Of a stretch of DNA of 44,477 nucleotides, positions 1 to 9,627 are shown one piece after another. The notes under the pieces were generated by a model that ran no database searches, had not been told where the DNA came from, and worked only from the letters and a program-made list of their open reading frames with translations. The stretch covers positions 1 through 44,477 of the forward strand of contig JAQVLN010000007.1 of NCBI GenBank assembly GCA_028704155.1, given 5' to 3'. Each line of letters begins with the position of its first letter. Position 1 is the stretch's first letter. Position numbers and translations under genes: made by a program. This DNA comes from Desulfitobacteriaceae bacterium. GTDB lineage: Bacteria; Bacillota; Desulfitobacteriia; Desulfitobacteriales; Desulfitobacteriaceae.

Positions 1-219
1 ATTGAACTAAATGATTCAGATAGTATTCCACCTGGTATTAAAGAAGCTCGACAAAAAGCCAAAGTTAATGAAAAAGGTATTTTACAGGAGGACGTTTTAT
101 TTAAGAGTCCTTCCTATGCTGCTGCTTTTGTTGTTGGTGGTCATGCAAACGGTCTTATAGAGTGGAAAACAAAAGACGGGACATCTTTGAAAGAAATAGA
201 AAACAGAGAAGATAATTAA
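1..219 (+). CDS. C-terminal fragment of a DUF4357-domain protein (5' end outside window)
   Basis: An open frame runs from base 1 to a TAA at 217-219, giving 72 residues with no start in the window. The segment FKSPSYAAAFVVGGHANG followed by LIEWKTKDG matches the DUF4357 signature (S-P-S-x-A-A-x-x-V-x-G, then N-G-x-x-x-W-K). That domain is usually found at the C-terminus of GIY-YIG-type or other nuclease/restriction-associated proteins. The catalytic part is not visible, so no function beyond the domain can be given. The gene points toward the 3' end of the oppositely oriented ssrA gene and is probably accessory DNA. Domain call is from pattern recognition; function is inferred only by association. 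Confidence 0.7.
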   Translation: MELNDSDSIPPGIKEARQKAKVNEKGILQEDVLFKSPSYAAAFVVGGHANGLIEWKTKDGTSLKEIENREDN

Positions 220-303
220 ACCCTGGGTAAAATCAGATATCAACCAATGAACCTTTTAATTTTTCATATACCTTTTAATTATTATCATCTCCGTAAAATT
301 AGG

Positions 304-314
304 GGGGTGCAATT
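304..314 (+). repeat. 11-nt copy of the ssrA T-arm core
   Basis: GGGGTGCAATT at 304-314 on the plus strand is identical to the T-arm core of the tmRNA, which lies on the minus strand at 516-526. The flanking bases TTCTCC at 315-320 could still pair with the run of G at 302-307. Possible degenerate remnant of an attachment site or tRNA-like 3' end. The copies are inverted relative to each other, which is not the arrangement expected for simple attL/attR. Confidence 0.3.
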
Positions 315-372
315 TTCTCCAGCAAACAATCCAAATCTTTAACAAGCTAAAAAAATTATCTCCACAAATAAA

Positions 373-418
373 AATAAGGGCTTTCAAAGTTATGCCTATA
401 ACCTCAAAAGCCCTTATT
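373..418 (-). terminator. Intrinsic terminator downstream of ssrA
   Basis: A 12-bp perfect stem (AATAAGGGCTTT at 373-384 with AAAGCCCTTATT at 407-418) has an inner GTTAT/ATAAC pairing at 389-393 and 398-402. In the minus direction the stem is followed by TTTATTTG, a usable U-tract. It lies about 80 nt beyond the mature tmRNA 3' end. The plus-strand side has no good U-run, so it most likely ends ssrA transcripts rather than the DUF4357 gene. Confidence 0.6.
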
Positions 419-499
419 CTATGCAGTTTCAAGTCTTTTCTAACTACGCATCTGCCATTTCCGGCAAATCATAATTGTATCAAAGACGAACTTTAGATT

Positions 500-849
500 T
501 GGTGGAGGCGAGGGGAATTGCACCCCTGTATCGAAGACCTGCTGCAAAAGCGTCTACGCGTGTATCCTTTACTTTAAATCTTACCTGTTTGACTCCTAAA
601 GGCAGGATTCAATTCAGGCCAGCTCGATAAATCTCCCCTGGCAACTCCGAGCATTGTTGTCAGAGCATCCTGCTGTTTTGACACCCTGGCCCTTCACCGC
701 AGGAACAGAAGGCAGGATGTTAGCTGCAATTAAGCTGCTAAAGCGTAATTTTTGTCTGCAATTATTAAGTCCACCGTTTAACGAGACCAGGTGGAATCTC
801 GACGCGCAACTCGTGCCACAGCTTCCCCGAGCGAGTCTAAAACGCCCCC
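500..849 (-). ncRNA. ssrA: tmRNA (transfer-messenger RNA)
   Basis: Acts with SmpB and alanyl-tRNA synthetase to rescue ribosomes stalled on non-stop mRNAs and to tag the nascent peptide for proteolysis. On the minus strand the RNA opens with GGGGGCG (849-843) followed by the conserved TTTTAGACTCGCTCGGGGAAG block. It ends with CGCCTCC then ACCA at 500, so both halves of the acceptor stem pair (one G-U). The CCA is genomically encoded. The tag frame starts at the GCA resume codon (759-757) and stops at TAA (732-730), giving ADKNYALAA after the charged alanine. The T-loop reads TGCAATT rather than the usual TTCAANN. Length 350 nt is typical of Firmicutes. It lies directly downstream of smpB, as in many Firmicutes. 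Confidence 0.97.
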
Positions 850-919
850 ATAATTATTTACTTATACAGTATATCATCATTTAGTTATGAATGATACAGA
901 ATTTATCTTATGCCAAAAT

Positions 920-950
920 ATAATGTTTAATATAACTTATTAAACATTAT
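920..950 (-). terminator. AT-rich hairpin after smpB, possible weak terminator
   Basis: A perfect 12-bp stem (ATAATGTTTAAT at 920-931, ATTAAACATTAT at 939-950) with a 7-nt loop, followed in the minus direction by ATTTTGG. It lies 40 nt beyond the smpB stop. The low GC content makes it a weak terminator; it may instead be an RNA-end or processing structure between smpB and ssrA. Confidence 0.4.
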
Positions 951-989
951 ATAAGCTAAACAATAAAATTAAAACTTATACACCTCATG

Positions 990-1457
990 TTAATATTTGT
1001 TTCGCTCCCGCAAATGTCTTTCAATCTCCCGTTTTGCATCTTTCTCGGCCATATCCTGTCTTTTATCATAGTTCTTTTTTCCACGGCATACAGCCAGTTC
1101 AATTTTTGCCAATCCATGTTTCAAATATATTTTTAACGGAATCAAGGTTAACCCCTGAAGTTGGATTTTACCAGTTAATTTTGCAATTTCCGCATGATGA
1201 AGCAAAAGCTTCCGTTTCCTCAAAGGGTCATGATTAAAACGGTTTCCCTGTTCATAGGGGCTGATATGCATCTGATAAAGCCATACTTCACCGTTTTCAA
1301 TGCGGGCATAACAATCTTTAAGATTTACCCGGCTATTACGGACTGATTTTATTTCAGTCCCGGTCAGAATAATTCCGGCTTCGATGCGTTCCTCAATGAA
1401 ATAATCATGGAATGCTTTGCGATTTTTTGCTATTACCTTAATTCCCTCAGAAGTCAT
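990..1457 (-). CDS. smpB: SsrA-binding protein SmpB
   Basis: Binds the tRNA-like part of tmRNA and delivers it to stalled ribosomes. The 155-residue length is normal for SmpB. Visible signatures are [20 protein letters not shown], the GTEIKSVR motif, NLKDCYARI and the basic C-terminal tail rich in K and R. I chose ATG at 1457 over the upstream ATG at 1478, because GAAAGGAAGG lies 5 nt before it and the family starts close to this point. The gene is immediately upstream of ssrA, its functional partner, which is the usual arrangement. The rnr gene (RNase R) that commonly precedes smpB is absent here; hppA is in that place. Confidence 0.97.
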   Translation of the reverse strand: MTSEGIKVIAKNRKAFHDYFIEERIEAGIILTGTEIKSVRNSRVNLKDCYARIENGEVWLYQMHISPYEQGNRFNHDPLRKRKLLLHHAEIAKLTGKIQLQGLTLIPLKIYLKHGLAKIELAVCRGKKNYDKRQDMAEKDAKREIERHLRERNKY

Positions 1458-1555
1458 TATTACCTTCCTTTCAACCATATTTTAGTATAGCATAAGATTA
1501 GGTCTAATACCATGTACATGAATTTCCTGACAAAGACAGGAAACTTTATTCCATT

Positions 1556-1605
1556 GATAGTGCAATAAGAACACTTCAGCAGTGAAGTGTTCTTATTGCA
1601 CTATC
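1556..1605 (-). repeat. Perfect 22-bp hairpin between hppA and smpB
   Basis: GATAGTGCAATAAGAACACTTC at 1556-1577 is the exact reverse complement of 1584-1605, with a 6-nt loop. It begins 35 nt after the hppA stop and lies about 100 nt before smpB. Neither strand has a good U-tract next to it, so it is not a textbook intrinsic terminator. It could be an RNA processing or stability element or a small inverted-repeat element. A second, smaller hairpin (TTTCCTG/CAGGAAA at 1523-1543) follows in the minus direction. Confidence 0.6.
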
Positions 1606-1640
1606 ATAATTTCCAATGTCTCTAATCCTTTAATTAGTTA

Positions 1641-3653
1641 TTACCTCAAAAAAGGAGCAATAAGTAAGGAAATCGTACCCATAACCTTAATCAAAGCATT
1701 AATTGAAGGTCCGGCAGCATCTTTAAAAGGATCACCTACAGTATCTCCAATTACCGAGGCAGCATGGGCAGGAGTACCTTTGCCGCCATAGTTATCATCT
1801 TCAATATATTTCTTGGCATTATCCCAGGCCCCACCGGAATTAGCCATAAATATAGCTAATAATAGTCCCGAAACTGTGCCACCCGCCATGTATCCACCCA
1901 TAGCATCTTTACCAAGGGCAAAGCCTACAATGATTGGGGTTAAAACAGCAAGGAGGCCAGGGACTATCATTTCGCGAAGGGCGGCCCTGGTAGAAATATC
2001 TACACATTTTCGATAATCCGGTTTACCTGTGCCTTTCATAATTCCGGGAATTTCATGAAACTGGCGGCGTACTTCCTCGATCATCTCATAAGCGGCATTA
2101 CCAACAGCCTCCATGCAAAATGCCGTGAATAGAAAAGGTACTGCAGCACCAAGCAAAACGCCGATAATTGTTGTAGATACCATGATATCAATTGATTGCA
2201 AATGAGCAAGTTCAGCATAAGCATTGAACAGGGCCAAGGCAGTTAAGGCAGCTGAACCAATTGCAAAACCTTTGGCAACAGCAGCTGTAGTATTGCCTAC
2301 TGAATCAAGTTTATCTGTAGTTTTACGGACATGTGGTTCAAGTTTAGCCATCTGGGCAATTCCACCGGCATTGTCAGCTACAGGGCCAAAGGAATCAATA
2401 GCAACAATCATACCTGCAGTAGACAACATTCCCATAGCTGCTATAGAAATTCCGAATATTCCCGCTGATTCAAAGGATACATAAATAGCCGCGCAAACAA
2501 CAATAACCGGCAGGGCAGTGCTTTTTAATCCAACAGATAGTCCGGCGATAATATTAGTAGCAGGTCCGGTTTGTGAAGCTTCGGCAATAAATCTTGTTGG
2601 TCCATAGCGATGCGATGTATAGTATTCTGTGATTAATCCAATAAAAACGTTTACAAGCAAACCTGCCACAATTGCGACAAATACCTTATTGGGAGTAATA
2701 ACCACATTATTAACTATTATGGATGGCGGTAATACCCAGTGAACGATCCCAAAAGCTGCAATAGCCATTATAATATTTGTTCCCCATAATCCCAAATTCA
2801 GGGCATGTTGAGGATTAGCATTCTCCCCGATACGCACAAAAAAACTGGCTATAATTGTAGCAATTAAACCTACGGCCCCTAACAGTAACGGCAGCATAAC
2901 ACCTGCTAAACCATTATTAATACTTTGATATGTAGTAAAACCCACCAACATGGCAGCAATCGCTGATGCAGCATATGATTCAAACAAGTCAGCGCCCATA
3001 CCGGCTGTATCCCCTACATTATCTCCAACATTATCGGCAATTGTCGCCGGGTTGCGCGGATCGTCTTCCGGAATCCCTGCTTCAACCTTACCGACTAAAT
3101 CAGCACCGACATCAGCAGCTTTAGTATAAATCCCGCCACCAACACGAGCAAAGAGAGCAACCATACTTGCCCCGAAAGCGAAAGATGTTATCACATCAAT
3201 ATTCTTAAATATCAGGTAAAGAATAGTTACCCCCAGAAGTCCGAGGCTTGCAACAGACAAACCCATTACTGCGCCACCATGAAAAGCAACACCCAAAGCT
3301 TGGTTCAAACTTGTTCTGGCAGCCTGGGTAGTTCGCGAGTTAGCTTGGGTAGTAATACTCATACCTACGTATCCGGCAACTGCAGATAAAAATGCGCCAA
3401 CGAGAAAAGATAAAGCAGTTGGCCAATCTTTGGCCAACCATAATACAGCAAAAATAACCAATACAATTGGAACTAAAGTACGATACTCCCGATTAAGAAA
3501 AGCCATAGCACCTTCTTGAATTGCCTTGGAAATCTCTTGCATCCGGTCATTGCCAGGGCTTTGATTCAAAACACTTCTGGCAAAATAAAACGCAAAAAAA
3601 AGTCCGATAATTCCCACTCCAACAGCCCAATATGGCATTGTAGTTAAACCCAT
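1641..3653 (-). CDS. hppA: K+-dependent membrane-bound pyrophosphatase (ion pump)
   Basis: Hydrolyses pyrophosphate and uses the energy to export H+ or Na+ across the membrane. 670 residues, almost entirely hydrophobic helices (about 16). The substrate-binding block lies at about residues 181-226, with the acidic signatures DVGADLVGKVEAG, DDPRNPATIADNVGDNVGD and GADLFESY. The region at 453-462 reads GNTTAAVAKG: alanine at residues 457 and 460, where K+-independent enzymes have lysine and threonine, so this belongs to the K+-dependent clade. Whether it pumps Na+ or H+ cannot be decided by eye. A GAGGAGGG ribosome-binding site precedes the ATG at 3653. It sits between secG and smpB, where rnr is usual. 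The gene fits an energy-limited anaerobe, which is inference. Confidence 0.97.
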   Translation of the reverse strand: MGLTTMPYWAVGVGIIGLFFAFYFARSVLNQSPGNDRMQEISKAIQEGAMAFLNREYRTLVPIVLVIFAVLWLAKDWPTALSFLVGAFLSAVAGYVGMSITTQANSRTTQAARTSLNQALGVAFHGGAVMGLSVASLGLLGVTILYLIFKNIDVITSFAFGASMVALFARVGGGIYTKAADVGADLVGKVEAGIPEDDPRNPATIADNVGDNVGDTAGMGADLFESYAASAIAAMLVGFTTYQSINNGLAGVMLPLLLGAVGLIATIIASFFVRIGENANPQHALNLGLWGTNIIMAIAAFGIVHWVLPPSIIVNNVVITPNKVFVAIVAGLLVNVFIGLITEYYTSHRYGPTRFIAEASQTGPATNIIAGLSVGLKSTALPVIVVCAAIYVSFESAGIFGISIAAMGMLSTAGMIVAIDSFGPVADNAGGIAQMAKLEPHVRKTTDKLDSVGNTTAAVAKGFAIGSAALTALALFNAYAELAHLQSIDIMVSTTIIGVLLGAAVPFLFTAFCMEAVGNAAYEMIEEVRRQFHEIPGIMKGTGKPDYRKCVDISTRAALREMIVPGLLAVLTPIIVGFALGKDAMGGYMAGGTVSGLLLAIFMANSGGAWDNAKKYIEDDNYGGKGTPAHAASVIGDTVGDPFKDAAGPSINALIKVMGTISLLIAPFLR

Positions 3654-4039
3654 TCAGAGATACCCTCCTCAAAATAACTTGCTTTGCGGTTCTTCTAGCA
3701 TTTACCGATTCTCGAGGATTAACAACAACCCCATGCTAAAATAATAACCTTAATAAATAATACTTGGCTTTGCCAAGTACAGCTGATGCCAGGTCGAACA
3801 AAGTTGTTCGATATACGATAATTGCAATAACTAAAAAAATGTTTCAGATTGCCATCCCCTGGATAGCATTTGTAACGGCAGTAATATAAATAGTACCGGA
3901 GGGCAGGCATGATCTGCTGTTAACGAAAAATAACCTCTGCTGACCGGAAACTTATTTGAAATGTTTAATTATAATTAAACATTTCAAAGCATCTAACCTT
4001 GACGAATAGCGAGAAAAGTCCTTAGGACCTCTTCCCTGT
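3654..4039. other. 386-bp intergenic region between secG and hppA
   Basis: No convincing gene. A 63-codon minus-strand frame at 3719-3910 has no recognisable domain and an odd Cys/Tyr-rich composition. The region holds several dyads: a 32-bp palindrome at 3956-3987, an 8-bp hairpin TACTTGGC/GCCAAGTA at 3761-3779, and TCGAACAA/TTGTTCGA at 3794-3811. The latter two lie in the leader of hppA and could be regulatory. I did not find a known riboswitch pattern. Confidence 0.5.
3956..3987. repeat. 32-bp perfect palindrome downstream of secG
   Basis: TTGAAATGTTTAATT at 3956-3970 and its reverse complement at 3973-3987 flank a central AT, giving a perfect dyad. As RNA it would form a long AU-rich hairpin 53-84 nt beyond the secG stop. 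The core ATGTTTAAT/ATTAAACAT is the same as in the hairpin at 920-950. It may be an operator or a weak terminator. Confidence 0.6.
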
Positions 4040-4261
4040 TTAGAGCAAAGAGATACCTAAGGAACTTAACAGAAAAAGCACTGCAAAACCTGCACTTAAT
4101 TTTCCAAATAATTCATCCATACCTTTTTTCTTACCAAAGAAGGATTCTCCAGCACCGGCAATTGCCCCTGACAAACCCGCACTTCGACCCGATTGGAGGA
4201 GAACAGTCGCAATTAAGCCGAGAGAACTAATCACCAAAATTACTACTAACGCAATTTTCAT
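4040..4261 (-). CDS. secG: Preprotein translocase subunit SecG
   Basis: Small subunit of the SecYEG channel. 73 residues with an N-terminal membrane helix (about 3-23: IALVVILVISSLGLIATVLL), then the conserved LLQSGRSAGLSGAIAGAGESFFGKKKG loop (parts at 21-47), and a second helix (about 53-72). A ribosome-binding AAGGGGGTG lies before the ATG. It follows eno in the minus direction with 202 bp between, the order seen widely in Firmicutes. In that gap I saw no clear terminator, so eno read-through into secG is possible. Confidence 0.93.
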   Translation of the reverse strand: MKIALVVILVISSLGLIATVLLQSGRSAGLSGAIAGAGESFFGKKKGMDELFGKLSAGFAVLFLLSSLGISLL

Positions 4262-4463
4262 CTTATTTTCTCACCCCCTTTGGAATAAATATTACTGTTA
4301 ATCTAATCCACTTGAAAACTTCCTTTAAGGAAACTCAACTAATTAGCATAAAACATTTTAACACAATTGAATGAATTTTTGTAACAAATTTAATAAAAAA
4401 GATATTCTTGAACACGAGGTTTATTTTTTAACTAAATGGTTGGAGGATTGCGAAGATTTTTAT

Positions 4464-5762
<1,299 letters not shown>

Positions 5763-5801
5763 CTATTAATAATGCGTTTAGCTGGACATTAAATGATACC
5801 C

Positions 5802-7343
5802 TTAAAGCTTAATAAGTGTTGTTCCGGTCATCTCCAATGGTTTAGGGACATTTAAGAGTTTCAAAATTGTAGGAGCAATATCACATAAGGCCCCGCCCTC
5901 GCGTAAAGTATGATTCCGGAAGCGCTCATCCACCAGTATGAAGGGTACTGGGTTAGTAGTATGTGCAGTCATAGGCAATCCTGTTGTTAAATCAAGCATG
6001 CTTTCAGCATTTCCATGATCAGAAGTTACCAGAAGTGTCCCTCCCGTTTCTTTGATAACTTCAGCAATCTGACCCAGACACTTATCGACTGTCTCTACAG
6101 CTTTAACCGTAGCATCGAAAACCCCGGTATGCCCCACCATATCAGGGTTTGCAAAACTAAGTATAATAACATCAAATGAATTCTTTCTTAGAATATCCAT
6201 TATCCTGCGGGTCAATTCAAAAGCGCTCATTTCCGGTTGAAGATTATAAGCCGCAACTTTAGGTGAAGGTATCAACAAGCGCTCTTCTCCTTGATTCGGT
6301 TCCTCTACACCGCCATTGAAGAAAAAGGTAACATGAGCATACTTTTCAGTTTCCGCTATCCGCAACTGTTTCAGGCCGGATTGTCCCAGGACTTCTCCCA
6401 AAGTATTCTCCAGGCTTTGGGGCGGATAGGCAACAGGTGCGGGAATAGTCACATCATACTCTGTCATACAGACAAAATGCACGTGAGGGCGTTCAGGACG
6501 CTTGAAACCCCTGAACTCCTCATCAACAAAGGCTCTGGTAATCTCACGGGCACGATCAGCACGGAAATTAAAGAAGATTATACTGTCCTCGTTCTCTATT
6601 TTTGCGACTGGTTTTCCTTCGGAATCAATAATTACGGTCGGTAGCACAAATTCATCGTTAACCCGCAGGTGATAAGATTTTTCAACTGCCGCCAGAGCCC
6701 CTGCAGCTTGCTCCCCTTCACCGCAAACAAGAGCCCTGTAGCTTTTTTCCAAGCGTTCCCACCGCTTATCCCGGTCCATTGCATAAAAACGTCCGCTGAC
6801 CGAGGCAATTTGGCCAACACCCAAATCCCGAAGTTTTTCCTCCAGCAATATAATATACTCTTTGGCACTCTGTGGCGAAACATCACGACCATCAAGAAAA
6901 GTATGAATATAAATTCTTTCAACCCCAAGGTCCTTGGCCATTTCCAGCAGGGCAAATAAATGATCCTGGTGGGAATGTACCCCTCCGTCTGAAAGCAAAC
7001 CCATAAAATGTAAGGCCTTACCATTATTTTTTACTCTGGTCATAGCTTCATTTAATATAGGGTTTGCAGCTAGTTCCTTTTCCTTAACAGCTTTAGAAAT
7101 CCGGGTCAGTTCCTGATATACGACTCTTCCTGAACCAATATTCAGATGGCCTACCTCTGAATTCCCCATTTGTCCGGCAGGAAGGCCTACTATTTCACCA
7201 GAGGCTTTAAGAAGAGTTCCAGGGTAAGAACTTTCCAAACTACGAAAATTAGGTAAAGAAGCTTGGGCAATCGCATTTCCTTCATAAGTCAGGCTATAAC
7301 CCCAGCCATCCATAATCATAAGAAGAATTGGTTTCACAGTCAC
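5802..7343 (-). CDS. gpmI: 2,3-bisphosphoglycerate-independent phosphoglycerate mutase
   Basis: Interconverts 3- and 2-phosphoglycerate with two Mn2+ ions; alkaline-phosphatase superfamily. 513 residues, normal length. It shows LMIMDGWGY (metal Asp), GQMGNSEVGHLNIGSGRVVY with the catalytic Ser at about residue 62, LLSDGGVHSH, HTFLDGRD, the LSFANPDMVGHTG block and TSDHGNAE near the C-terminus. The start is either GTG at 7343 (4 nt after GGAG) or the in-frame GTG at 7337 (10 nt after it); the protein differs by two residues. It lies between tpiA (50 bp upstream) and eno. Confidence 0.97.
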   Translation of the reverse strand: MTVKPILLMIMDGWGYSLTYEGNAIAQASLPNFRSLESSYPGTLLKASGEIVGLPAGQMGNSEVGHLNIGSGRVVYQELTRISKAVKEKELAANPILNEAMTRVKNNGKALHFMGLLSDGGVHSHQDHLFALLEMAKDLGVERIYIHTFLDGRDVSPQSAKEYIILLEEKLRDLGVGQIASVSGRFYAMDRDKRWERLEKSYRALVCGEGEQAAGALAAVEKSYHLRVNDEFVLPTVIIDSEGKPVAKIENEDSIIFFNFRADRAREITRAFVDEEFRGFKRPERPHVHFVCMTEYDVTIPAPVAYPPQSLENTLGEVLGQSGLKQLRIAETEKYAHVTFFFNGGVEEPNQGEERLLIPSPKVAAYNLQPEMSAFELTRRIMDILRKNSFDVIILSFANPDMVGHTGVFDATVKAVETVDKCLGQIAEVIKETGGTLLVTSDHGNAESMLDLTTGLPMTAHTTNPVPFILVDERFRNHTLREGGALCDIAPTILKLLNVPKPLEMTGTTLIKL

Positions 7344-7393
7344 TGAACTCCAGCCTCACTTTCAGTTTAAACCATTTAATATTTTTATCTAAA

Positions 7394-8161
7394 TCAAGCA
7401 ATACAGGCGTTTTTTATTAATTGCGCGAACCCCTCTGCAGTCAGGCTTGCGCCTCCGACCAAAGCACCGTCAATATCAGGCTGAGCCATAAGCTCTGCAA
7501 TATTATCAGGTTTAACACTTCCGCCGTAGAGAATTAGTATTTTCTCAGCTATTGAACCACTAATACCACTTAAGGTAGAGCGCATAGCAGCACACATTTC
7601 CTGAGCATCCTTACTGGAAGCAGTCTTACCGGTACCAATAGCCCAGATTGGTTCATAAGCAATAGTAATTTTCCGCAGATCATCTGCAGCCAATTCAAGT
7701 AAATCATGTTGTAGCTGGGCCCTGACCACTGCCAGGGCCTTACCTTCCTGGCGTTGACTTAAATTTTCGCCTACACAAAGAATCGGTTTTAAACCACTGG
7801 CAATTGCAGCCTTGACCTTCCTGGCAATATCCTCATCCGTTTCCCGAAAATGTTCCCGACGCTCGGAGTGCCCGATAATAACGTATGTACAGGCTACATC
7901 CAGGAGCATTCGGGGCGATATTTCCCCGGTAAAGGCCCCTTCATCGGCCCAGCACATATTCTGGGCCCCAAGATGAACAATAGTATCTTTCAATTCTTCT
8001 TTAAGAACAGGTAATGAAGTAAAAGGTGCACAAACTACAATATCCAGTTCACTAATTTCGCCGACCAGGCCAACTAAAGACTGTGCATAATTCCGGGCCT
8101 CGCTTGTGGTCTTGTACATTTTCCAGTTACCGGCAATCACCGGACGACGTTTTTTATCCAT
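7394..8161 (-). CDS. tpiA: Triosephosphate isomerase
   Basis: Interconverts dihydroxyacetone phosphate and glyceraldehyde 3-phosphate. 255 residues. Substrate Lys in AGNWKMYK (about residue 13), catalytic His in IIGHSERR (about 100), catalytic Glu in IAYEPIWAIGTG (about 171), and the phosphate-binding ILYGGSVKPDN and GALVGGASL loops are all present. GGGAG lies 8 nt before ATG 8161. It is 89 bp after pgk and 50 bp before gpmI in one operon. Confidence 0.98.
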   Translation of the reverse strand: MDKKRRPVIAGNWKMYKTTSEARNYAQSLVGLVGEISELDIVVCAPFTSLPVLKEELKDTIVHLGAQNMCWADEGAFTGEISPRMLLDVACTYVIIGHSERREHFRETDEDIARKVKAAIASGLKPILCVGENLSQRQEGKALAVVRAQLQHDLLELAADDLRKITIAYEPIWAIGTGKTASSKDAQEMCAAMRSTLSGISGSIAEKILILYGGSVKPDNIAELMAQPDIDGALVGGASLTAEGFAQLIKNACIA

Positions 8162-8250
8162 TGCTCAAACTCTCCCTTAACATATCTACTTCAAAGTATT
8201 CCAGTATCCAGTATTCCATTTATTCTTCACTGTTATTTTCAATGATTCAC

Positions 8251-9444
8251 TTATTCTGATTTCTTATCTTTCAAAGCTGCAACTCCCGGCAATATCCGTC
8301 CTTCCAGAAATTCCAGGGAAGCTCCGCCGCCTGTAGAGATATGGGTTAACTTGTCGCTTACCTGCAGCTTTTTGACAGCAGCAACTGAATCTCCGCCGCC
8401 CACAATGGTTGCTCCCTTGCAAAGGGCCATTGCCTGAGCAACCACCTGAGTCCCCTTGGCAAACGAGGGTATTTCAAAAACTCCCATGGGGCCGTTCCAG
8501 ACTACTGTCCCGGCATTAATAATATGTTTGCCAAATTTAGCGGCAGTAGCTACCCCAATATCCAGAATTATTTCATCTTCATCAATTCCCCAGACTTGCA
8601 CGTTTCGGAAAGGTACATCTGCTTCCATAACTGTGGCAACCAGGACATCATCAGGCAATTCCAAAAGAACTTCCCGTTCCTGGGCTTTAAGCATAATCAA
8701 TTGAGCCAGATCAAGTTTATCATCTTCAACGAGGGATTTTCCCAATTTATAGCCTTGCGCTTTAAGGAAAGTATTAGCCATACCCCCTCCAATCAGTAAT
8801 GTATCCACTTTTTCCAGAAGATTTTCAATAACCCCAATCTTGTCGCCAACCTTGGCACCGCCGATAATAGCCACAAAGGGACGTTCAGGGGACTGCAAGG
8901 CTTTACCCATGGTCTCGATTTCTTTTAGCATCAGAAAACCCGCAACTGCAGGAAGATAATGAGCTACCCCTTCCGTAGAAGTATGGGCACGGTGTGCTGT
9001 ACCAAAAGCGTCATTAACAAAAAGCTCAGCCAAGCCGGCCAATTCCTGAGCAAAGCCAGGATCATTTTTCTCTTCTCCGGGATAAAAACGTATATTTTCA
9101 AGAAGTAGTACCTGACCATCTTCCAGGCTGCTAACTTTTTGTTTGACAGCCTTACCTATACACTCATTGGCAAAATCGACTTTTTGCCCTAAAAGTTCTG
9201 CTAAACGCACTGCCACTGGAGCTAAAGAATATTTAGGATTAACTTGTCCTTTAGGACGGCCAAAATGGGATACCAGTATAATCTTGGCACCCTCCCGGAC
9301 AAGATATTGAATTGTCGGCAAAGCTGCCCTGATTCTGGTATCATCTGTGATATTACACTGTTCATCAACAGGCACATTAAAATCAACCCGTACCAAAACA
9401 CGTTTTCCCTGTACCGGTACCTCGTTAACACTCATTTTGTCCAT
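8251..9444 (-). CDS. pgk: Phosphoglycerate kinase
   Basis: Transfers phosphate from 1,3-bisphosphoglycerate to ADP. 397 residues. Motifs in order: [82 protein letters not shown] and [10 protein letters not shown] for the nucleotide. AGGGGAG precedes ATG 9444. It is the first gene of this glycolytic operon here, with an extended -10 promoter about 115 bp upstream. In most Firmicutes a gap gene lies directly upstream of pgk; here a phosphate transporter lies there instead. Confidence 0.98.
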   Translation of the reverse strand: MDKMSVNEVPVQGKRVLVRVDFNVPVDEQCNITDDTRIRAALPTIQYLVREGAKIILVSHFGRPKGQVNPKYSLAPVAVRLAELLGQKVDFANECIGKAVKQKVSSLEDGQVLLLENIRFYPGEEKNDPGFAQELAGLAELFVNDAFGTAHRAHTSTEGVAHYLPAVAGFLMLKEIETMGKALQSPERPFVAIIGGAKVGDKIGVIENLLEKVDTLLIGGGMANTFLKAQGYKLGKSLVEDDKLDLAQLIMLKAQEREVLLELPDDVLVATVMEADVPFRNVQVWGIDEDEIILDIGVATAAKFGKHIINAGTVVWNGPMGVFEIPSFAKGTQVVAQAMALCKGATIVGGGDSVAAVKKLQVSDKLTHISTGGGASLEFLEGRILPGVAALKDKKSE

Positions 9445-9558
9445 TAATTACTCCCCTTTCATAGACATATGTGATCTGTATCTTTGTCCATATATAATAT
9501 CTACGTAGCTCACCTAATATTAATTAGTATTTTTTATATTATTAATTATCCAAAATTT

Positions 9559-9564
9559 ATTATA
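9559..9564 (-). promoter_or_regulatory. Extended -10 promoter for pgk-tpiA-gpmI-eno
   Basis: On the minus strand TGGTATAAT gives a perfect -10 hexamer at 9564-9559 with the TGn extension. The -35 position is poor. It lies in the gap between the phosphate transporter stop and pgk, so the glycolytic operon can be transcribed on its own. Confidence 0.6.
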
Positions 9565-9627
9565 CCATACCCAAACAATGCCCACTATATCATTTAGAAT
9601 AGGTGATTGTTATTTTTTGCTAGTTGG

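Noticed and set aside
654-884. Plus-strand open frame of 76 codons
   Set aside because: It is antisense to the tmRNA gene, whose conserved ends and tag frame explain this sequence.
3719-3910. 63-codon minus-strand frame in the secG-hppA gap
   Set aside because: No recognisable domain, no convincing ribosome-binding site, and it spans several dyads typical of non-coding leader DNA.
3654-4039. Riboswitch or T-box leader before hppA
   Set aside because: Several hairpins are present, but I see no T-box sequence, conserved riboswitch core or terminator/antiterminator pair.
6632-7024. 130-codon minus-strand frame inside gpmI
   Set aside because: Shadow frame of a well-supported enzyme; the sequence shows no domain of its own.
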